NCBI GenBank assembly: GCA_000350305.1
Contig: CP002916.1
Coordinates: 806,001 to 870,000 of the forward strand
Direction: 5' to 3'
Length of the DNA stretch: 64,000 nucleotides
DNA from: Thermoplasmatales archaeon BRNA1
GTDB taxonomy: Archaea > Thermoplasmatota > Thermoplasmata > Methanomassiliicoccales > Methanomethylophilaceae
In this document: positions 1-8,722 of the stretch, piece by piece
Layout: each line of letters starts with the position of its first letter
Position numbering within the stretch: the first letter of the stretch is position 1
Notes under the pieces: model-generated
Told to the model about the DNA's origin: nothing
The model's database searches: none
Seen by the model: the letters and a program-made list of their open reading frames with translations, nothing else
Translations under genes and position numbers: made by a program

Positions 1-1
1 C

Positions 2-1114
2 TATGCAGAACGCCAATGCACGGAGCGTCCATACGAGCATCTCACGGTTTTCCTCCATGGTCGGATCGCGGATGAAAACCCCCATGAGGGGGTCGGCGAG
101 CACGAATATGACGACGGTGAGGATCACCCCGATGACGAGATTGAGCTTTGCAACGTAATCCATGGAAAGACTCATCTTGGAGGCATCCCCCTGGCCCATC
201 CCGGCCGCCGCGACGGGTATCATCGCGGCCGTGAGCGCTTCGGAGGGGACGGAGGACAGGCTGACATACCTCCAGGGCATGTTGAACCACATCACCCCGA
301 GGGTCCCCGCTACGGCGATGATGAACACCCTCTGCGTGAGGACTATGGCGTTGTTGATGATCGAGTCCGCGGCCTTGGGTGCTCCCACGCTCAGAACCTC
401 CCTCATGGCCCCCCATTCGGGGCTGACGGACCGTCTGTCCAGATGAATGGTCATCCGGCCTGTCAGATACCAGCAGAGCCCCAATACAGCGGTGAACAGG
501 GCGGACAGGGTTGTCGCCATGGCCGCACCGAACAGACCCATGCCGAGGACGTAGATCAGGAGCGGATCCAGGGTCATGTTGACGACTGCGGATGACACGA
601 GGACGACCATCGATTTCTTGCCAGCGCCCTCGGAACGCAGAAGAGCCACGACGATGCTGTTCGTTATCAGCGCCCAGGACATCATGAAATACGGGAGGAC
701 GTAGTCCCAGCTCAGTTCGCGGACGTCATCCGCCCCCATATAGTCCACCAACGGGTCGTACAGGACGTACATGACCGATGAGACCGCGATTCCCGCAGCC
801 ACTCCCAGGATGAGAGAGTTTCCGGCCAGTTTGGAGGCACGTTCGAAATCGCCCTTCCCGAGACGGAACGCTATGGTGGAAGTCACGCCCACGCCTATCG
901 AGGTACCGATTGCCGTGATGATCGAGTACAGCGGGGTGATCGTCGATATCGCGGAGGATGCGGCGGACCCCAGACCGGAGGTCCAGAATGTATCTACATA
1001 GAGGTTGACCTGGACGACCAGGTACGAGAACAGCATGGGTATTGCGAGGGCCCTTATCGCGCCCTTCGGCTCACCTAGCAGCGTGTCTACATCCGACTTG
1101 CGGTCCCTGCTCAT
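2..1114 (-). CDS. MATE family efflux transporter, 3' end outside window
   Basis: A minus-strand frame opens with ATG at 1112-1114 and runs through the left edge without a stop, giving 371 visible codons. The protein has many hydrophobic helices and the two-bundle layout of MATE exporters (starts MSRDRKSDVDTLLGEPKGAI, with later runs such as NMTLDPLLIYVLGMGLFGAA). Such proteins expel drugs or other cations using a Na+ or H+ gradient. It begins only 3 nt after the stop of the upstream ABC ATPase gene, so it is probably cotranscribed with the metal-type importer. The substrate cannot be told from sequence. Confidence 0.85.
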   Translation of the reverse strand, partial: MSRDRKSDVDTLLGEPKGAIRALAIPMLFSYLVVQVNLYVDTFWTSGLGSAASSAISTITPLYSIITAIGTSIGVGVTSTIAFRLGKGDFERASKLAGNSLILGVAAGIAVSSVMYVLYDPLVDYMGADDVRELSWDYVLPYFMMSWALITNSIVVALLRSEGAGKKSMVVLVSSAVVNMTLDPLLIYVLGMGLFGAAMATTLSALFTAVLGLCWYLTGRMTIHLDRRSVSPEWGAMREVLSVGAPKAADSIINNAIVLTQRVFIIAVAGTLGVMWFNMPWRYVSLSSVPSEALTAAMIPVAAAGMGQGDASKMSLSMDYVAKLNLVIGVILTVVIFVLADPLMGVFIRDPTMEENREMLVWTLRALAFCI

Positions 1115-1117
1115 GGG

Positions 1118-1915
1118 TCAGACATCTCTCGTCAGTATGGCTTCGTCGAGAAGTACCACCGGAACACCCCTCAGAGAATCGCGGATCACCCTGCACTCGA
1201 TATCGTACACGGTGCGCAGATTATCGATGTTGATGATCTACTCCGGCGTACCGGTCTTGTAGATTACGCCGGGGGTGTTCATAAGGATGATCTGGTCTGC
1301 ATACCTTGCCGTGATGTTGATGTCGTGGCTGATCATCAGGACAATTATCCCCTGGGCGAGCGCGATGGATTTGACCAGTTCCGTGACGTAGATCTGATAC
1401 TTGACGTCGAGATTCGCGGTGGGCTCGTCGAGGATGAGGATCTTGGGTTCCTGGACGAGGCCCCTCGCAAGGGAAACCTTCTGATGCTGCCCCGCAGACA
1501 GTTCGTTGTAGTTCTGGGTGGCGAGCGACTCTATGTGGAGCAGTTTCATCGCTTTCTGTACGATCTTCAGATCGTGTTCGAAGGACCCCCACGTCTTCTT
1601 GTTGTACCTCCCGACCATGACCGTGTCCACGACGGACATCGAGAACACGTCCTGGGAGAACGCAGGGACGTAGCTGACGTAATCCGACAGCTCCTTGCGG
1701 GACATCTTGGAGACATCGGTGCCGTCTATTAGGATCTGTCCGCTCGTGGGTTCGAGGATCTTGCATATGCACTTGACGAGCGTGGATTTCCCCACGCCGT
1801 TGGGTCCGAGGATGCAGTACAGTCCAGGTTTGTCTATCTTCAGGGATATGTCGTTCAGTACCTGGGACTTCCCTTTGTATCTGAAGGACAGGTCGTTGAT
1901 TTCTATGGACGTCAT
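1118..1915 (-). CDS. FepC/BtuD-type ABC transporter ATPase with in-frame TAG at 1238-1240
   Basis: ATPase of an iron-siderophore/cobalamin-type importer. The first 225 codons hold Walker A (GPNGVGKST), the signature LSAGQ and Walker B (ILILDEPT). A TAG follows GTPE, but the same frame continues for 39 residues (starting IINIDNLRTVYDIECRVI) to a TGA at 1118-1120. This tail matches what FepC-like ATPases have there: GTPEE, then a segment like NLRxVYxI. Ending at TGA leaves 3 nt before the MATE start and 4 nt between this start and the permease stop, which fits a tight operon. In a pyrrolysine-decoding archaeon the TAG is probably read as an amino acid; the alternative is a 225-aa truncated but perhaps active ATPase. 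Confidence 0.85.
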
Positions 1916-1919
1916 GCGA

Positions 1920-3059
1920 TCACCAGACCTTGCTGCTCCTCTTCAGAATCAGCATGATGAACAGGGGCCCTCCGACGAACGACATGACCACCCCGACCTG
2001 CAGCATGATGGGGCCCAGGAAGGCACGCCCGATAAGGTCCGCGAGAATCAGGAACATGGATCCGAACATGGCCGATGCGGGGATCAGATACCTGTTGTCC
2101 GCACCCACGAACATGCGGCAGATGTGGGGGGAGACGAGCCCGATGAACCCGATGAGACCCGTGAAACTGACGATGGATGCCGATATGAGGCCGGTAAGCA
2201 GGAGAAGGATGATGCGGAGGGTCTCGGCATCGATACCCATCGCTTTCGCGTTGTCGTCGCCGGTAGCGAGTATGTTGAGTTTCCCGGAAAGGATCTGGAC
2301 TACGATTAGGCCGACGATGCAAATTCCGCCCATGATCGGCAGCTGGTCCAATGTGACCATGGACAGGGACCCGACCTCCCAGGTGTAGATGCTGGAGAGG
2401 TCATCGGGATTTGCCCATAATTTCAGGACGGTTGTGAATGCGTTGAAGATGTACATCACGCCGATACCCGCCATGATCATCGTGGTCGGCGATGCCTTGG
2501 AGGTCTTGGAAAGTACGATGATCATGAATATCGGGACCATCGAACAGACGAATGCCAGCGTGATCAGCGACACGTAGCCGAAATAGAGCACCATGCCGGT
2601 CGAAATGGCAATGGTCGCACCGAAGGACGCTCCGGAAGATACCCCGGTTGTGAAAGGGTCCGCCAACGGATTCTTCAGGACACTCTGCATGACGACTCCG
2701 CAGACTGCCAATCCCGAACCTGCGATGATTCCGCCCAGAACCCTGGGCAGACGTATGTCCACCACCATGTAATCGATGAATTTGTCCTGGATATCCCCCA
2801 TGATGTGGTGGAATATGGTCGAATACGTCTCGACGAAACCGACCTGGGTCTTACCCGCGGAAAGCGAATAACCCGCTATGAGGACGGTTGCCAATGCCGT
2901 CAGGATGATGAAAAAGAGACGGTTTCTCAACTGCTTCCTGTAATAGAAGGTCGTGGTGGAGACACATTCTCCGACAGGTTCTTCCTCCATCCAGTCAATC
3001 ACCGATGTCTTTACAGAATCGCTGATGTTGGATTGAGCCGTCAAATCGGATATTGTCAT
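1920..3059 (-). CDS. FecCD/BtuC-family ABC transporter permease
   Basis: A 379-residue membrane protein of the FecCD family, which carries iron-siderophores, haem or cobalamin across the membrane. Family hallmarks include RLPRVLGGIIAGSGLAVCG, NPLADPFTTGVSSGASFGA and GLVSPHICRMFVG. The first ~55 residues are a hydrophilic extension before helix 1. It is the first gene of a minus-strand operon followed by the ATPase and a MATE exporter. No periplasmic binding protein gene is next to it, so the substrate is undecided. The AT-rich upstream region holds an inverted repeat that may be a metal-responsive operator. Confidence 0.9.
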   Translation of the reverse strand: MTISDLTAQSNISDSVKTSVIDWMEEEPVGECVSTTTFYYRKQLRNRLFFIILTALATVLIAGYSLSAGKTQVGFVETYSTIFHHIMGDIQDKFIDYMVVDIRLPRVLGGIIAGSGLAVCGVVMQSVLKNPLADPFTTGVSSGASFGATIAISTGMVLYFGYVSLITLAFVCSMVPIFMIIVLSKTSKASPTTMIMAGIGVMYIFNAFTTVLKLWANPDDLSSIYTWEVGSLSMVTLDQLPIMGGICIVGLIVVQILSGKLNILATGDDNAKAMGIDAETLRIILLLLTGLISASIVSFTGLIGFIGLVSPHICRMFVGADNRYLIPASAMFGSMFLILADLIGRAFLGPIMLQVGVVMSFVGGPLFIMLILKRSSKVW

Positions 3060-3073
3060 TATATCAAAATTTC

Positions 3074-3101
3074 AAAAGTATACATCATTAATAATACTTT
3101 T
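3074..3101. promoter_or_regulatory. Inverted repeat upstream of the iron-type importer
   Basis: AAAAGTAT (3074-3081) and ATACTTTT (3094-3101) form a perfect 8-bp inverted repeat with a 12-bp spacer, 15-42 bp before the permease start, in AT-rich promoter DNA. Position and symmetry suggest an operator for a dimeric regulator, perhaps of the DtxR/MntR type. No regulator gene is adjacent, so this is inference. Confidence 0.35.
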
Positions 3102-3220
3102 TTCAAATTTAGTATTACGATAGGAACGTATGCATTTGAAAACAATCCAATTAGTCAAAGTAGGATAAGTCGACCGTTAACATATCTAGGGGAAACCCCG
3201 GATATGCTTCCTGTAAGGGA

Positions 3221-3319
3221 TCACTCGAACTTGTCGAAGAGACCCTTGTCATAGAGGATGAAGAGCGCGATCGCCACGATCGCGGTTATAACGATGACCC
3301 CGATTCCCAGTATTCCCAT
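3221..3319 (-). CDS. Small single-span membrane protein (32 aa)
   Basis: ATG at 3317-3319 opens a 32-residue frame ending in TGA at 3221-3223. It starts MGILGIGVIVITAIVAIALF, followed by a charged tail (YDKGLFDKFE), so it is one hydrophobic helix with a short polar C-terminus. The start lies 4 nt after the stop of the methanogenesis marker 2 gene, which suggests cotranscription. I do not recognise the family. The spacing and clean membrane-helix pattern favour a real gene over chance. Confidence 0.55.
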   Translation of the reverse strand: MGILGIGVIVITAIVAIALFILYDKGLFDKFE

Positions 3320-3323
3320 TCTA

Positions 3324-4334
3324 TCACTCCGACCTGTATCCGGGATGCTGCTTGGGCCTGCATCCCGTGATGATGTCCCTGCTGAAATCGAAAAGCGTTT
3401 CCCTCTCGCCGTTCTGGACGAGCTCGTACCTCTTCGAGGAGTTGATCTTTCCTACGACGGCCCCGGTGCATCCCACCTTGGAGAATATGTCGATGACCTT
3501 CTGGGAGCATGAGGGGTCGCAGGTGTAGACGAATCCGCACCCCTGGTAGGATAGGATCCAGTGGATGAAGTCCTCCAGGTCCTTGCATCCCTTGGGGGCG
3601 GGGATGGCATCCAGGTCGACGACCGCGCCCATCTCCGAGGATTCAAGAAGCATACCGAGTGTCCCCACGCACCCGGGGTTGCTCATGTCCTTTCCGGCGT
3701 GGACGAGGTGCTCCTCAGCAACCCTGGCGGCGGCATCCATCTGCCTCTGGACGGTCTTGGGGTCCTTTGCGAGGGTGGTCTCCCACGCATAGGGTATGCT
3801 CTTGGGGTAGTGCCCGTCGAGGTCCATGACCATGACGACGTCGTCGCCGTCCCTCGCGGTGCTCGAAAGGACGATGTCCGAGCGCTTCACGGTGCCGATG
3901 ACCGAGATGTCCAGGGCGTGGTATGAGCAGTCGGGGTGGGTATGGCCGCCAACTATGGGGACGTTGAACCTGTGAACCCCTTCCTCCATACCGCGGAGCA
4001 TCCTGCCGCAGATGATCTCGTCCTCCATGGACATGACGTCGACCATCGCGGTCGCGCGGCCTCCCATGGCGGCGATGTCGTTGACGTTGACGAGGACCGC
4101 GAAGTATCCGGCCATGTAGGGGTCGGAGTTCACGAGGGATTCCATGATACCGTCCGCGGCAAAGAGGGTGCAGATGCCCTCCTGTGTCTCGATCACCGCG
4201 GCGTCCTCCCCCTCGGAGGCGATGACGTTGGGGAACTTGCTCACGGGCAGGAGATCGACGACCTCGTGGATCTTGGCCTTCCTGGTCACTCCCGGGAAAT
4301 TGCGGACCGCTTCGACAACGTCATGAACTGCCAT
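3324..4334 (-). CDS. Methanogenesis marker protein 2 (AIR-synthase-related)
   Basis: A 336-residue protein of the PurM/AIR synthase/selenophosphate synthetase fold. It has EGEDAAVIE and FAADGIMESL near the N-terminus and the nucleotide-binding-like NVNDIAAMGGRATAMVDV. These match the methanogen-specific family annotated as methanogenesis marker 2, whose reaction is unknown. It probably binds ATP and acts on a cofactor or protein used in methanogenesis. It is followed by a 32-aa membrane ORF 4 nt downstream. This gene is one of the main reasons to call the host a methanogen. Confidence 0.85.
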   Translation of the reverse strand: MAVHDVVEAVRNFPGVTRKAKIHEVVDLLPVSKFPNVIASEGEDAAVIETQEGICTLFAADGIMESLVNSDPYMAGYFAVLVNVNDIAAMGGRATAMVDVMSMEDEIICGRMLRGMEEGVHRFNVPIVGGHTHPDCSYHALDISVIGTVKRSDIVLSSTARDGDDVVMVMDLDGHYPKSIPYAWETTLAKDPKTVQRQMDAAARVAEEHLVHAGKDMSNPGCVGTLGMLLESSEMGAVVDLDAIPAPKGCKDLEDFIHWILSYQGCGFVYTCDPSCSQKVIDIFSKVGCTGAVVGKINSSKRYELVQNGERETLFDFSRDIITGCRPKQHPGYRSE

Positions 4335-4368
4335 GTTGGGACCCCATCGTAGATATCACATATAATAA

Positions 4369-4935
4369 TCACATAAGACGCGTCTGCTTGGTCTTCATGA
4401 CCAGATGGTTCGCGTCAAGGTTCTCTATCGTAATCTGGGCGAGTATCTCCTCGTACTCGTCGACGTAATCCTTCGAGGGCACGTAAGCGTTCCCGGTGGG
4501 GACCACGTTACCCGACTTCTTCAGGATCTTCCTCCCCTCCTCCACGGCAGCCGCATCCGCGGGATTCCCCACGGGACGCATTGTGCCCGCCATCCTGAGC
4601 TCGAGCTCGAATACGGGCCTCTTGAAGAGCCTGTAGAGGACGTACAGGACGATCTCGTCGGTGTCCTTCCCCGCATAAGTGCGGCTGAGGCGGTCGACGC
4701 TCTGATAGACAGACTCGGGGAGCTTCTTCGCGGGGACGTATATCTTCGAGGGAGGCACGTCCTTCATCCTGAGATAGCCGAGGTCGGTCATCGCCCTGAG
4801 GTATCCGGTTAGGATGAGGCGGTGGTCCTTGATGCCCATCTCGGCAAGTTTCTTGTCGAGGGAGCTGATGGATAGACCGTCCTTGCCGAGGCACTCAACG
4901 ATGATCCTGTTGAGGTCCTTCTCAGGATTGAACAT
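4369..4935 (-). CDS. Predicted winged-helix-like protein, unknown function
   Basis: A 188-residue protein starting MFNPEKDLNRIIVECLGKDG; an in-frame start 126 nt further upstream would only add a poorly coding AT-rich stretch. The first ~60 residues look like a winged-helix domain (recognition-helix-like ITGYLRAMTDLGYL-type pattern, read here as LTGYLRAMTDLGYLRMK). The rest is mixed alpha/beta with no motif I recognise. The start is preceded by an AT-rich region with possible TATA elements. It may be a transcription regulator, but this is inferred from fold pattern only. Confidence 0.7.
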   Translation of the reverse strand: MFNPEKDLNRIIVECLGKDGLSISSLDKKLAEMGIKDHRLILTGYLRAMTDLGYLRMKDVPPSKIYVPAKKLPESVYQSVDRLSRTYAGKDTDEIVLYVLYRLFKRPVFELELRMAGTMRPVGNPADAAAVEEGRKILKKSGNVVPTGNAYVPSKDYVDEYEEILAQITIENLDANHLVMKTKQTRLM

Positions 4936-5144
4936 GGTTCGATGGATTCCGCTACTCGGTTTTAAGACCTCGTACGGAATGCTCCGATTTTTTGTTATTT
5001 TTGTATAAATTATTCCTTTAAGTATAATCATTTTCACTCTGGCATGTTTACTTGGTAACAAATGTGGTAAACATTATGATAAACCAAATAGGGGGGTTTT
5101 TTACCAATTCCAGTTCAAATTTTATTATATATCCACCAGGGTTT

Positions 5145-5290
5145 TAGGAGAGTCAGCCAGTCAACGGTGTGTTGGGAATGCACACCGGGGATTCATCCAG
5201 TGTCAAGGCTTTTCCCTGCGACACATCCATCCTATCCCATATCCTTGGGTGGATCCCCGGCAAATCTACAGGCCATTCGACTGGCTTTCC
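5145..5290 (+). ncRNA. Candidate structured RNA with closed terminal stem
   Basis: A TATA-like element (TTTATTATAT, 5121-5130) lies about 25 bp before a segment that folds as a junction. Perfect pairings visible by eye are: terminal stem 5155-5162 with 5279-5286 (AGCCAGTC/GACTGGCT), hairpin 5166-5171 with 5181-5186, stem 5187-5192 with 5253-5258, and hairpin 5200-5204 with 5220-5224. CCATCC (5227-5232) also pairs with GGGTGG (5247-5252) with one G-U. There is no coding frame. It does not match 5S, SRP or tRNA consensus; an H/ACA guide-type RNA is possible because ACA follows the inner stem. Confidence 0.45.
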
Positions 5291-5298
5291 TATTTATC

Positions 5299-6843
5299 TC
5301 AGATTATCGCGACTACGATGATTAGGACGAACGCGAACAGGAAAAGGGTGGAGACGTTCTTGGTGATCTCCGCTGCCTGCTTATCGCGCTTCTCGGCATC
5401 CTTGACCCCGATCCTCTCCAGGAGCCTGTCCACCCATCCCTGGAAGATGTACCCTCCGTCGAAGGGCACCGCGGGCAGGGCGTTGGTTATCCCGAGCAGA
5501 ATGTTCAGCCAGAACAGCCAGTAGAGGAGCTCGAGGAAGGACCAGAAGAATGCGTTGTAATCGCCGTACCACCACTGGATGCTGGAGGGCAGGGGGTCGA
5601 AGCCGCTGTAGGGCATCGTGAGATAGCCCATGAGGGCCTGGGGAAGGTCCGTGAGGGAATCCACGCCGTACAGGGGATTCCTTGCCTTGTCGAGGACCTG
5701 CGAGGGCGTCAGGAGGTTCAGCCCGGAGGTGGAGGTGTAGACGCCGAGATACCCGTATCCCTTGTTACCGTTCTCTTCGAGGACGGCCGTGGTGGTCTGA
5801 ACGGCGTTGTTGGCGTCCACATAGGTGATGGTGACGGTCTCGCCCTTGGAGGTGGTCTTCATATAGTCCGTAAACTGGGAGGAGGTGAACACCTCGGTGT
5901 CGTTCATCTTGACGATGGTGTCCCCCTTTGACAGGCCTGCCTTACCCGCCGGCGAATCGTCGGCCAGCTTCGATATGTACATCCCCCACGGTATCGCCGC
6001 GGAGGTCGTCGCAACACCGGATCCGTCCTGGACGTAGGTGATGGTGACCAGATAGAACGGGCCGCGGACGGCGGACATCTTGACGGGGTCGTCGAAGTCC
6101 TCGTAGAGGACGGCCTGCCCGTTCATGCTGAGGATGATCGCTCCCGAGGGGATCCCCGCGATGTCCGCCGGAGAGCCCTCGACCTCCCCGTAGATCGCCG
6201 CATTGTCCTCGTACTGGTTGGTCATGCCCCCGAGCATCACCACGGAGAACAGCAGGAACGCCACCCCGGCGATGATGAAGTTGGCGGATATACCCGCGGA
6301 GAAGAGATCGAGCTTGGCGGTCCTGGAGCACCTGTCTACATCCGTCTGGTCCGGCTCCACGAAGGCCCCCACGGGGACCACGCAGTACAGCCCTCCGGTG
6401 TTCTCGACCTTCATGCCGTTGGCCCTGGTCTGGACCCCGTGTGCGAACTCGTGGAGCACGACGGCTATGATCAGGGCGAGGAGGGTGTACCAGAATGGCA
6501 TGATGGGGTTCAGGCCGGGGAGGGCCAGAACGTACTCCACCCCGAGGGACGAATGCGACTGCAGGATCGAGGGGATGCGGATGACGGAGAACACGATCAT
6601 GAAGACCATGAACACCATCTCCACGAACGCGAAGACCTGGGACGCTATTCCGAAGAACCTCCAGAAGCGGCGGTACTTTCCGAGACGGTCCATCAGCTTC
6701 AGGCCGAGCTTGGTGTTGATCTTGATGAGCGGACCGTACTTCTGGAACCCGTACCTGATCGCGTTGGGGGACTTCCACGTCCAGATGTAGATCGGGATGT
6801 AGACGATCAGGAGGGCAAGGAGGATCATCACGGTGGTGCTCAT
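5299..6843 (-). CDS. M50 family site-2 protease with PDZ domains
   Basis: A 514-residue intramembrane zinc metalloprotease. The N-terminal membrane region carries HEFAH at residues 131-135 (zinc-binding HExxH), and the C-terminal membrane region has NALPAVPFDGG, the conserved aspartate motif of the family. Between them are two PDZ-like segments (around SPADIAGIPSGA and SPAGKAGLSKGD), which select substrates. Proteins of this type cleave membrane-bound regulators. MptE starts 5 nt away on the same strand, but no substrate or anti-sigma-like partner is next to it. Confidence 0.9.
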   Translation of the reverse strand: MSTTVMILLALLIVYIPIYIWTWKSPNAIRYGFQKYGPLIKINTKLGLKLMDRLGKYRRFWRFFGIASQVFAFVEMVFMVFMIVFSVIRIPSILQSHSSLGVEYVLALPGLNPIMPFWYTLLALIIAVVLHEFAHGVQTRANGMKVENTGGLYCVVPVGAFVEPDQTDVDRCSRTAKLDLFSAGISANFIIAGVAFLLFSVVMLGGMTNQYEDNAAIYGEVEGSPADIAGIPSGAIILSMNGQAVLYEDFDDPVKMSAVRGPFYLVTITYVQDGSGVATTSAAIPWGMYISKLADDSPAGKAGLSKGDTIVKMNDTEVFTSSQFTDYMKTTSKGETVTITYVDANNAVQTTTAVLEENGNKGYGYLGVYTSTSGLNLLTPSQVLDKARNPLYGVDSLTDLPQALMGYLTMPYSGFDPLPSSIQWWYGDYNAFFWSFLELLYWLFWLNILLGITNALPAVPFDGGYIFQGWVDRLLERIGVKDAEKRDKQAAEITKNVSTLFLFAFVLIIVVAII

Positions 6844-6847
6844 CCTC

Positions 6848-7513
6848 TTACCTCCGCGGGTGCACGATGTCGTTGTGCGCGCCGTCGAATATTATCCTCT
6901 TAGCCCAGGAGAGCTTCCTGAGCTTCGTCTGGGGGTCGGAGCCGTCCTTGGTGCTTGGGTTCGAGAAATCGAATCCCAGGAGGATTATCCTCGATGCCCC
7001 GAAGTGCCTCGCGAGGCAGACGGACCTGTCCCCGTCGGTGAACCCGCCGAAGTTCAGGACGTTGCCGGAGGGCTTTCCCTGGGTGGTGAGGACGACCTTC
7101 CCCCTGAATTGGGGGGCATAGGCCCTTACGAGGTCCTGGTTGTCGCCGTGGGCGAGGATGAGGGTGACGGCACCGTCCCTGCTGCAGCCGATCTGCGCCT
7201 CGATGGGGCCGTCGAGGTCGGTGACGACGATGTCCGGCCTGATGCCCGCGGCGACGACGCGTTCGGTGGCGGATCCCGCGGAAATGATGCATCCCTCGGG
7301 GGGAAGCTCCCTCAGGTCGGATTCCAGCTGGGGCGAGTCCCCTATGACGGTGACCGTATCCCCGATCAGTGGCGACAGGCAGTCCTCGTCGTCCAGGTCG
7401 AGCATGGGGGTGACGGCCTCGAGAATCCTCACGGAGAGGTCGTCGGCTGAGGGGTCGAAACCGAAATCGTCGCAGATCGCGCGATAGGTCGGCTCCCATT
7501 CAAAGAACTTCAT
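6848..7513 (-). CDS. mptE: 6-hydroxymethyl-7,8-dihydropterin pyrophosphokinase, MptE type
   Basis: A 221-residue protein of the DUF115 family, which activates 6-hydroxymethyl-dihydropterin with ATP in archaeal tetrahydromethanopterin/folate synthesis. The glycine- and acid-rich signatures VIGDSPQLESDL and DIVVTDLDGPIEAQ are visible, as is LGFDFSNPS near the end. ATG at 7513 is preferred over GTG at 7519. It overlaps the end of the DUF373 gene by 14 nt and sits directly upstream of the M50 protease, so these three are probably one transcript. Confidence 0.85.
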   Translation of the reverse strand: MKFFEWEPTYRAICDDFGFDPSADDLSVRILEAVTPMLDLDDEDCLSPLIGDTVTVIGDSPQLESDLRELPPEGCIISAGSATERVVAAGIRPDIVVTDLDGPIEAQIGCSRDGAVTLILAHGDNQDLVRAYAPQFRGKVVLTTQGKPSGNVLNFGGFTDGDRSVCLARHFGASRIILLGFDFSNPSTKDGSDPQTKLRKLSWAKRIIFDGAHNDIVHPRR

Positions 7514-8654
7514 TCGCACTCTCCTGCTTCTCGGAGAGCTCTATTTCGGCGATCTTCTTCATACGCCTGCTGATGGCACCGGCGGCGACCGCCACGATGA
7601 TGCCGCTGAATATCTCCGCCATGATGATGATGTAGGAGGTGGTGAAGAGCCCGGTGTATCCGATGAGGTAGTCCAGGGCACCGGTCATGATGAGGCCGAT
7701 GGCAAGGACGTTCAGGCACCCGATAATGCTGAGGTAGCGGATGGACCTGCGGCTCATGTATCCGTCCACCAGGACCCCGAACAGGTACATCATGATGCCG
7801 AACAGGGCGGGCCACATACCGTTGGCGATGAATACCAGCACGCGCTCGGTGGTGCGGGTGGTGTAGATGTCGTCCATGGAGTAGACGCCCAGGATGATTC
7901 CGAAGAGGAACAGGAGGACGGCGGCGATGACGAAGACGATGATGATGCTTCCCGCGCGTACGCGGTCCATGAAATGGTGGAGCCCGCCGCGTATCTTCTC
8001 GTCCAGGCTGTACGCGTACAGCATGATCAGCACCCCCATGGCCAGGAATATGAACAGGGTGGTGGAGCCGAGGAAGAACTTGTCCACGGAATCCGAGGTG
8101 AACAGGTTGGCCGCCAGGTAGATCATCGATATGAAGATGATCAGCCAGGACAGGGGCGCGAGGAAGCGTTTCCTCTTCTCGGGCTCCTTCATGTACCCGG
8201 CGATGATGGCGATGATGGTCTCTGCGTTGCGGGTCTGCTTGACGACGGTGGCCTTCACGTCTATGATGTGGACCAGGCCCATGATGTACTCGATGACGCC
8301 CTTGTCCTCGGAACCGTCGGTGACGACTACGATCTCGTCGGCCTCGAACTGCGAGAGGACCTCCTCGAGCTGTTCCCTGACCCTCCTGTCGGAGCGCCTG
8401 CCGACGCTCTCGTCCCCGCAGATGAGGGCGACCTGCACCTCCTCCGCGTCATGGGATGCGAGGATGTCGTTGTATTCGTGGATGGCGTTGTAGAGGGCGT
8501 TCAGGTCGGAGTCCTCGGGCTCCTTCACACCGAACTTCTGGGCGGCTTCCAGACATGCGTCTACGCCTACGCAGGGGGTCTGAACACCTCCCTTGCGTCC
8601 GAAATCGTCGTCACGGTCGACGGCGAGAACGAGAACCCTGCCCGATTTGGCCAT
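7500..8654 (-). CDS. DUF373 family membrane protein
   Basis: A 384-residue archaeal protein of the DUF373 family. The N-terminal ~150 residues are soluble (LAVDRDDDFGRKGGVQTPCV, then CGDESVGRRSDRRV and VVVTDGSEDKGV), and the rest holds several membrane helices ending in a basic cytoplasmic tail. The family is widespread in archaea and has no known function. The acidic N-terminal motifs suggest a nucleotide- or metal-binding domain. It overlaps mptE and starts 68 nt from the divergent gene at 8723. Confidence 0.85.
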   Translation of the reverse strand: MAKSGRVLVLAVDRDDDFGRKGGVQTPCVGVDACLEAAQKFGVKEPEDSDLNALYNAIHEYNDILASHDAEEVQVALICGDESVGRRSDRRVREQLEEVLSQFEADEIVVVTDGSEDKGVIEYIMGLVHIIDVKATVVKQTRNAETIIAIIAGYMKEPEKRKRFLAPLSWLIIFISMIYLAANLFTSDSVDKFFLGSTTLFIFLAMGVLIMLYAYSLDEKIRGGLHHFMDRVRAGSIIIVFVIAAVLLFLFGIILGVYSMDDIYTTRTTERVLVFIANGMWPALFGIMMYLFGVLVDGYMSRRSIRYLSIIGCLNVLAIGLIMTGALDYLIGYTGLFTTSYIIIMAEIFSGIIVAVAAGAISRRMKKIAEIELSEKQESANEVL

Positions 8655-8722
8655 ACGTTCGTGTATTGCTCTCCTTATTTTTATAAGATTATGCCCGCGC
8701 GAGGGCCTGAAAGTTACAAATA

